Shown here in pieces: positions 57,931 through 64,000 of a DNA stretch of 64,000 nt; within the stretch, counting starts at the first letter, position 1; each line of letters starts with the position of its first letter. This stretch comes from Piscicola geometra (taxonomy: Eukaryota; Annelida; Clitellata; Hirudinida; Piscicolidae), in NCBI GenBank assembly GCA_943735955.1, contig OX030957.1, positions 9,812,600 through 9,876,599 on the forward strand. Direction: 5' to 3'. Made by a program: the position numbers and the translations under genes. The notes beneath the pieces were generated by a model. The model worked only from the letters and a program-made list of their open reading frames with translations. It was not told the origin of the DNA and did no database searches.

Positions 57931-58624
57931 AAAAATTTATTGTTTTCTGTTCACGCATAAAAGAGTCATTCGTTCAACTCAAAGCGTTCAAAAGCTTTTA
58001 CACACTCAACTGCGAATACAAATTGCTTAGAGTGGCTTGCAAAATTATTTCCAGAAACACTCAACTCTTAACTGGATAAAGTGGAGTTTTGAGAAATGAC
58101 TCGAGATAATAGGCTTTTCAACAAATAATCTCCAGTTCTTCTAATTTCTCTTGGAGAAGGTTTCATTCTTTTACTTGGGAAGTAAATTGAGCTGAGACCA
58201 TAATATGAGGAACTAAGAATAAATTGAAATTTTTACAGATGGAGGTGATTGGTGGGGAATGTTGAATTTAATAGGCGAGATTTTTTTAATGTCTTTTATT
58301 TCTTGAACATATAAAAATGGATTGAATAATCAAAAATGGAAAAGAAGAGCTTTCACTAAAGCAAGTCTAAAAAAGCCGAAAACAGTCTGATAAAATGTTA
58401 TGAAATGTATTTGTTCAGTTCAAAAATGTTTCCATATGACGGTGTCATCTTTTGTGTCGCTGTAGTTAAGTATCAAATGTCGATAAAACTTTAAATTGGT
58501 AAAATTTTTATATCAAAATCTATTTTCTCATTTTTGAAAATTAAGATCTGAAAATTTATTATAAAACTATACGGAGGGATTTCACTTAATCATTTTTCTT
58601 GAAAATATATGAAGTTTATTTTTT

Positions 58625-58700
58625 TCTCATCATCATCATCATCATCGAGTGGGCGCAGATAAGAGGTCAAAAAGCTCTCATTTCCATCGCAAAAATTTTT
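58625..58700 (-). mobile_element. GAT-tailed repeat relic
   Basis: The minus strand reads CTTTTTGACCTCTTATCTGC then a GAT run. Same signature as the relics at 53370 and 55112. Confidence 0.45.
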
Positions 58701-60311
58701 TTTCCATTGCTCATGATTTGAACTGAATCGTCTGGGAATGAAGAATCGAAGGCTGAATCGAGCACATGTTAAATCGTCCAGGTTGTAACGTCCAAGATAA
58801 AACCTTTCTAGACTGAATCGTCCGCATGGAGACAAATACAATCCAATGATCTTCCTCTGCACAAGTTGTATTTAATTTTATGGGTCAGCTCAAAAATGAA
58901 TTCAAAACAAACTTAATAAAAAATGTAAAAAGGATAAAAATTGAAAACAATTCATTTTTTTTAATGAAACTGGAGTGCAGCGTAAAAAGGGAGAAGGAAA
59001 ATGTAGGGGAACAATTCTAAAAATAGAAAAAAGCTTTTGCCTACAAATTGTTCCATAACGGCGTTGAAAAAATTATTTTAAGGGGTTCGGTAAAGTTCGT
59101 TTATCTATTTTTATTATTTATTTCTATCATTAATTTCCATTATTCTCATTATTAATTAATTAAATATTTTAGAAACTTTTGAAAATTATCCACACTAAAT
59201 AGCATTGTTTTAGCACACATTAATCGAGAGATTTACATCTTGCAATTTTTGGTTTACTACTTGCACCCCTATGCTCAGCTCACAGATCCCCTCTCAATCC
59301 AGCACTTATTTATAGGTTTTTTTTTTCACTCTATTTCAGTTCAGGTTAATGTTATTTCCATGTTTAGTTTTTCTTCCCAGTGAATTTAGATTATTTTTTG
59401 TCGTTTAAAATCTATCAATTTAATTTATCATAGGCCAAAGAATACATATTAGGACCTGAAAATCCTTGTTATAATCCATTATAGACCATTAAACTATTAG
59501 ATCTGCTGTTTTTTCCATTTTATTCTTTATATTCTGTACTTTATTTTATAACACATATATATTTCCACAATTTTTAAGGTTTGCAATTTGTTATATATAT
59601 TGCTGAAATCGAAGCCACGATTAAAGCATTCAGAGCTCCCATCAATAACAACACGATCAACAAATCGTCTCATCCATCATTTCATAAACGATTGCCTTGT
59701 GTCAATTTTGTGGCAATGAAGGGACGACACCATTTTGTTTCAGGGTTGTATGTTTAACAAGTCTCTCTTGTCTAGTTTAGACAGCAATTTAAAAACTATT
59801 TATTCAAATCACTTATAAAAAAGTACATACGATGTACATATGAAAACTGGAAGATTTCATGTTAGGTATGTGGCACTAGCAAAGGGATTTTTTAATTCTT
59901 TATTTACAACTTTGAAAGGTAGCCTGAAATAATTTTCTCGACCTGTCTTCATAAAAGTCAATATAGCAGTCATAACGGATGACAAGAATAGCACTGATGT
60001 AATAGAGCTGAAAAAACAATTTTTACCAATTTTTTCTTAAGATAAAATCGTTGCTTACTCCATAAGACCTTTTAACGTCATCACTGAAAATAAAATATTA
60101 ATGCTGTCTGAGATTTTGCAAGAATTTCAGTTAAATCTATTTGAAAATAAAGACCTAAAGGCTTTATTTTGAAAACTATTTATAATTTTTAGGTGAACCG
60201 GTAAAGTGAAAGTGGTTATAATATTTTAAATAAAATAAATTAAAAAAGTATGTCTATGCTAGGATAGTCTAAAATAATAAAATAAATAAAGTATTCAAGT
60301 TCTAGGCAGTT

Positions 60312-60545
60312 TCAAGCACAATAAAAGACTAGATTGCTTGCACACAATGCAGTAGATGCATAATTGAGGTGTTCAACGACATAGGGGTTATGTTCTCTGA
60401 AGATTTCGTCACGTAGCAACTTATTGCACAAATAAATAAATTCAATTTCAACTTGCTGCCGTTCCATTACTGCAATCCGGTCGTAGCGAAAACTCTTCGG
60501 GATGTCAGTGTTTTCCGACAAAAAGTTAAAACAAGCCGATAGCAA
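60312..60545 (-). other. Exon-like block (copy D), possible minus-strand coding
   Basis: The minus frame reads AVMERQQVEIEFIYLCNKLL then RDEIFREHNPYVVEHLNYAS, similar to copy C at 44739-44957. There is no clear acceptor; unidentified. Confidence 0.35.
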
Positions 60546-60737
60546 AATAAATCATATTGTTTGCGGAAAAAAACTTTTTTATTCAATAAATAATCTTTGC
60601 CGACCACGCAAATAGCACCAGATCAACCAAACCACCTTCCACACTTTTAGGTGCGCCACCTAAAAAGTGACAAAATGTTCAGAGGCTTAATTTAACTGAC
60701 GATACAAATTAATATTAGATAATAATAATGACGAGTA

Positions 60738-60902
60738 TTATTATAGTGGCGTATAACCCGAACGGGCTTCCAGGCCACTTAGGCTGCATATTTTTGTTTG
60801 AGCCTTTGGGTTACTAGGGCATTGGTTGCCCTTGAACATAGGACCTTTCATTATTGGTCAAGCCCAGAGTCGTTGCCGACTCAGCTACCCATTCACCATT
60901 TA
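60738..60902 (-). mobile_element. Second tRNA-like SINE family, copy 2
   Basis: On the minus strand GGGTAGCTGAGTCGG resembles a pol III A box and GTCCTATGTTCAAGG a B box, followed by CCCTAGTAACCCAAAGGCTC. Homologous to 52321-52432. Confidence 0.5.
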
Positions 60903-60999
60903 GATTGAAGGCTTATAGTAGATGACCTGCTTTGATGTTTTAAAAAACAAGCTCTAATTGTAAAACTCCGGGAAAATATAAATTTTTGAATTTGGAGGT

Positions 61000-61150
61000 T
61001 TAAAAGGGAATTGCATTCCAGCGAAAGATGCAGGGTGGACTAACAGCATGTGAAATGAAATCGGTTAAGACTCAAGTCTTTGAGGGAATGATGGATGTGG
61101 TGAGCACTCGAGCGACTGTACGTTTGTGTGTTGTGTGTGCAGCTCAAAGG
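61000..61150 (+). other. Strongly conserved exon-like block (copy D)
   Basis: The plus strand reads RKMQGGLTACEMKSVKTQVF and EGMMDV after the same TGCATTCCAG acceptor as copy C (48490-48640). About 95% identical over 150 bp within a segment otherwise poorly conserved. Confidence 0.45.
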
Positions 61151-61849
61151 GGCTTTAGTGAAGAAGTTAGTTTGACAGATTTTTTGCTGAAAGTTTAACA
61201 TACTTTAAAAAGTATGAGGTAGAGAAATTTGAAGATATACTTTTGATAAAACAAAAAAAATTAAAATAATATTTTAACAGAACATTTTTATTTAAAAATA
61301 GTCCTTTATAAGTTTGTTGAATGGGAAACGGCATGTGATTGAAAAAAGAATGATGAAGAATGAGAGTGATGATTAGATAGAGGCATGAAGTGAGCGTGAT
61401 TGAGAGTAAGTTTTGCCTATTTGAGTAAAAGAAGAAGATTCTTGAATAATAGCTAAAAAATGTAGTAAGAAAAAAAAGTTACAGTAATTTAAAGATACTT
61501 TGGGAAAAACGTTAAAAAAATAAATATAATAAAAGTAAAGAATGACGAAGAAGCTTTCCACATCGCTAGATTAATTCAGCAGAAGGTTGAGTTTATAATA
61601 ACCATTCTCATCATCACCATCATCAGCATCATCATCATGACCACCGTCATCGTCTTAGTTCACTTTAGAAAAATTGAAGATTTTTACATCATGATGCGAG
61701 GCTTGTCTCAATTAGTTTTTTCTTCATTTTATTTTGAATCGTATAATTAATAAATTTATATATTTCAACACAAGCATACTTGAAACACACATACACACAT
61801 GTTTAAACCTCGATACTTAATCCCAGGTACTTTATAGAGTTCATTAAGT

Positions 61850-62110
61850 TTATTGGGAGAAGAAACGATGAAGAGACTGCATGTTCTGTTCTGAAAACCA
61901 TATTTCAACTGACATATCGCCTCTAAGCACAGCAATATTTTCTTTATTTTTCATCCACTTAATATTTTTGTCTAAAACTATTTTTCCATAATTTTGAAAA
62001 TATTTTTTTTCTTGATTGCTTCTCATAAACAATTGATAATGTTCTTCAAAGCTCTTACCAATTTTGTTGCTTTTGAAATGATCTTCAATAATTTTAAAAC
62101 AGCAATAACA
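61850..62110 (-). other. Exon-like block (copy D), unknown
   Basis: The minus frame ends RGDMSVEIWFSEQNMQSLHR FF and a stop, homologous to the ending at 49253-49500. Upstream it becomes AT-rich and intron-like. Confidence 0.35.
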
Positions 62111-63066
62111 ACAATCAGAAAAATAAAACTGGGAATGTTCGAAATTCGATATTGCTTTAATGGGCAACCATGAAGCCAGGTAATTGGACAACTGTGCACC
62201 TCTCCATTGCGATAACAACTCCAAAGGGCTTTGAAACATAAATTTATAAAAAAAAATTAAATTGAATTTTTCTCTCTTATTTTTCCACCACTGCAACTTT
62301 TGAAAACTCCAAACATTTTCCATGCAGAATAAATAGTTCACATAACAGAATTGGTGATTGAAGGGAAATCAGGGTCTTTGTCATTTTGTTTCCTTAAGCC
62401 TTAGTCGATTAATGGTGCGTCTATCTTTTTTATAAGAAATACAAGGCAGGAATAGAGGGCACGATGTTTACCTAAACATTGAACGTTTTAACCATTAGAA
62501 CAACTCTTCATACAAACAGGTTTTCATAATTGCAAGCAGCTCATCGGCTTTGAAGAAAGTTGCAATATTTTATCATTCAAACAAAGTTTTGCACACATTT
62601 GTAGTTAGTGGCATGAAGGGTTATTTAGTAACATTACCACAATCACACGTTCTTACACATACGGCTGTATGTCTGGTTTGTTGAACCATTTGAATGTGTT
62701 ATAAAACAGTCTCAAAAAGGTGGAAAAACAACTAAGTTGACGATTCATTAAGCATTTTTTAAATACAAATATACCCGTTGAACCGATGTAATAAGTTCTT
62801 TTTGGTCTATAGGTGTAGCAAGTTTTAACACCTTCAGACCACGTTAAATCTACAGGATATTTTATTCCTGATGTACAGCCAATTTCAAAATTGTTTAATT
62901 TCTAAGTCTTTGTCAAGTCAATGGAGAGCCGTTGAACAGCGATGAGTGCGTCAACGATATATTCTTTTAGAATTACTTTTTGCTAGACCAATCATAAAGA
63001 TCAAAAAGAGTTTTATAAAAATCATAAATGTAAAAATTTATTAATAAAGCTTCAAAGTTTAGTTTA

Positions 63067-63265
63067 TTACTTTTTAAGTTGTTGTAAAGCCAGATTGGTT
63101 TCAGGGAAAAATGATATAGCTATAAGTTTGAGAAGTTCTGTTACTGAAACCCGCACAATCTCGTCATTACTACCCATTAATCGATGTTTTTCAGATAAAA
63201 TGTATTGGTTTTCCAATGCTAATGACGACATTATCTTAATCTCTTGTAATTGCCCGTTCATTAAG
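63067..63265 (-). CDS. Terminal exon of unidentified gene entering from the right
   Basis: A clean acceptor (TTCTTTTACTTTTATAG) is followed by a phase-2 exon: MNGQLQEIKIMSSLALENQY, ILSEKHRLMGSNDEIVRVSV, TELLKLIAISFFPETNLALQ then QLKK and TAA. Helical, partly leucine-rich, no family recognised. A possible upstream donor AAAAA/GTGAGT at about 63325 fits the phase, but the frame before it soon meets a stop, so that exon would be very small. Confidence 0.5.
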
Positions 63266-63329
63266 CTATAAAAGTAAAAGAATGTGGGGTAATATTTGGC
63301 TTTAGGTAATATAAAGTACTCACTTTTTA

Positions 63330-64000
63330 CAATTATAATAGCTCTCGAGCGCTTTTATAATATTGAATTAGCGATTTTTTAGTTATTTCAATCTTAATCG
63401 CACAGATGATATAGCCTTTTAGTTGAAAAGTTTCTTCAATAAATTATAAGTAATTTATTCACATTTTTACTACATTCCGTCAACTGTTTTTCTTTACGCA
63501 TAAAAAAGAAACTTTATATTTGTGAATATTTTTCTTTTTGCAATATACTTTTAAAGTTTTTGGAATTATTCACCGCAATTATCTTGGTTTTTTAAATTAC
63601 AAAGAGGATGCTTTTGGAGTCTGAAATGGAGTAATTATATGTTTAATTTTATTGTTACTTAAAAAAAGTATTAGTTATGTTATTATTTTGTCAATACAAT
63701 ATTTTGTGAGACATTTTTTTAAAAACTATAAGTGGCATTTAAAATTAAGTTTCAAAAGCTAGTGCAACTTATACATGGAATTTGGCAAAATAGGAAGTTT
63801 CAGATTTAAAAAAAACATTACCAGCCACTAAATAACTGCTTCAATGAAAACAAATAATTAAACTAACTTAAAATTAATCAATTTTGAATTCCGTTAGCTC
63901 AAATAATGTCTTCTGCAAACTACCCAGAAATTAAAGAGCAATTGGTCAATTCATTGACATCACTATTCGAATAAGAATAAAGTTTAATAAAGACACAGAT
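63330..64000. other. AT-rich sequence, nothing recognised
   Basis: No conserved block, RNA gene or repeat array seen. Confidence 0.35.

Larger units (their letters stand above)
52980..62110. repeat. Tandem paralogous segment D
   Basis: Shorter copy of segment C (block list there). It lacks C's SINE, both CR1/L2-type LINE ends and the tRNA gene, giving empty-site evidence for those insertions. Most exon-like blocks here carry stops or frameshifts. Confidence 0.75.

Overview
This is a eukaryotic window, from an invertebrate animal whose lineage I cannot fix. The evidence is spliced genes with GT-AG introns in all phases, an intron-less tRNA-Lys(CUU), tRNA-derived SINEs, several non-LTR retrotransposon 3' ends, hAT-type DNA transposons, and animal-only domains (SUEL/Gal-lectin, CUB). 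The background is AT-rich. Real exons stand out as short GC-richer islands. Many long open frames here are translations of micro- or minisatellites and are not genes.

Left end, 1-9.1 kb: the best-supported gene is on the minus strand. Fifteen exons (9120 down to 1400) join in compatible splice phases into about 420 residues that match vertebrate MCMDC2, the divergent meiotic MCM-like protein, as I recall its sequence. The remaining C-terminal third should lie left of the window. A hAT transposon remnant fills 1-1369, starting 30 bases past the last visible exon. Nearly every intron carries its own tandem repeat (CAT, GAT, CCA-rich minisatellites, a 12-bp GGAGTG minisatellite, GTA). One 144-nt intron is a stop-free, in-frame GAT repeat.

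8.7-29 kb: two tandem paralogous segments, A (about 8.69-14.1 kb) and B (about 14.68-28.7 kb). B starts with decayed copies of MCMDC2 exons 1-3. The segments differ by transposon insertions with visible empty sites in the other copy: a 631-bp hAT MITE in A and a 1.3-kb LINE in B. They share a nearly identical 145-bp block. B also holds a cysteine-rich 270-residue open frame on the minus strand and a transmembrane terminal exon on the minus strand.

29-31.1 kb: a minus-strand gene for a type I membrane protein (SUEL/Gal-lectin domain, CUB domain with an acidic insert, transmembrane helix), followed by an uninterrupted (CTA)n tract of about 550 bp.

32-63 kb: a second tandem paralogous pair, C (about 35.3-49.6 kb) and D (about 53.0-62.1 kb), with several conserved exon-like blocks of unknown identity and many decayed ones. 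C alone carries a SINE, two LINE 3' ends and the tRNA-Lys gene. The SINE's last 34 bases are identical to the 3' end of one of these LINEs, marking a SINE-LINE partnership. The right end carries the terminal exon of an unidentified minus-strand gene.

No operons, CRISPR arrays or prokaryotic features are present. All homology statements come from recognition of motifs, not from a search.
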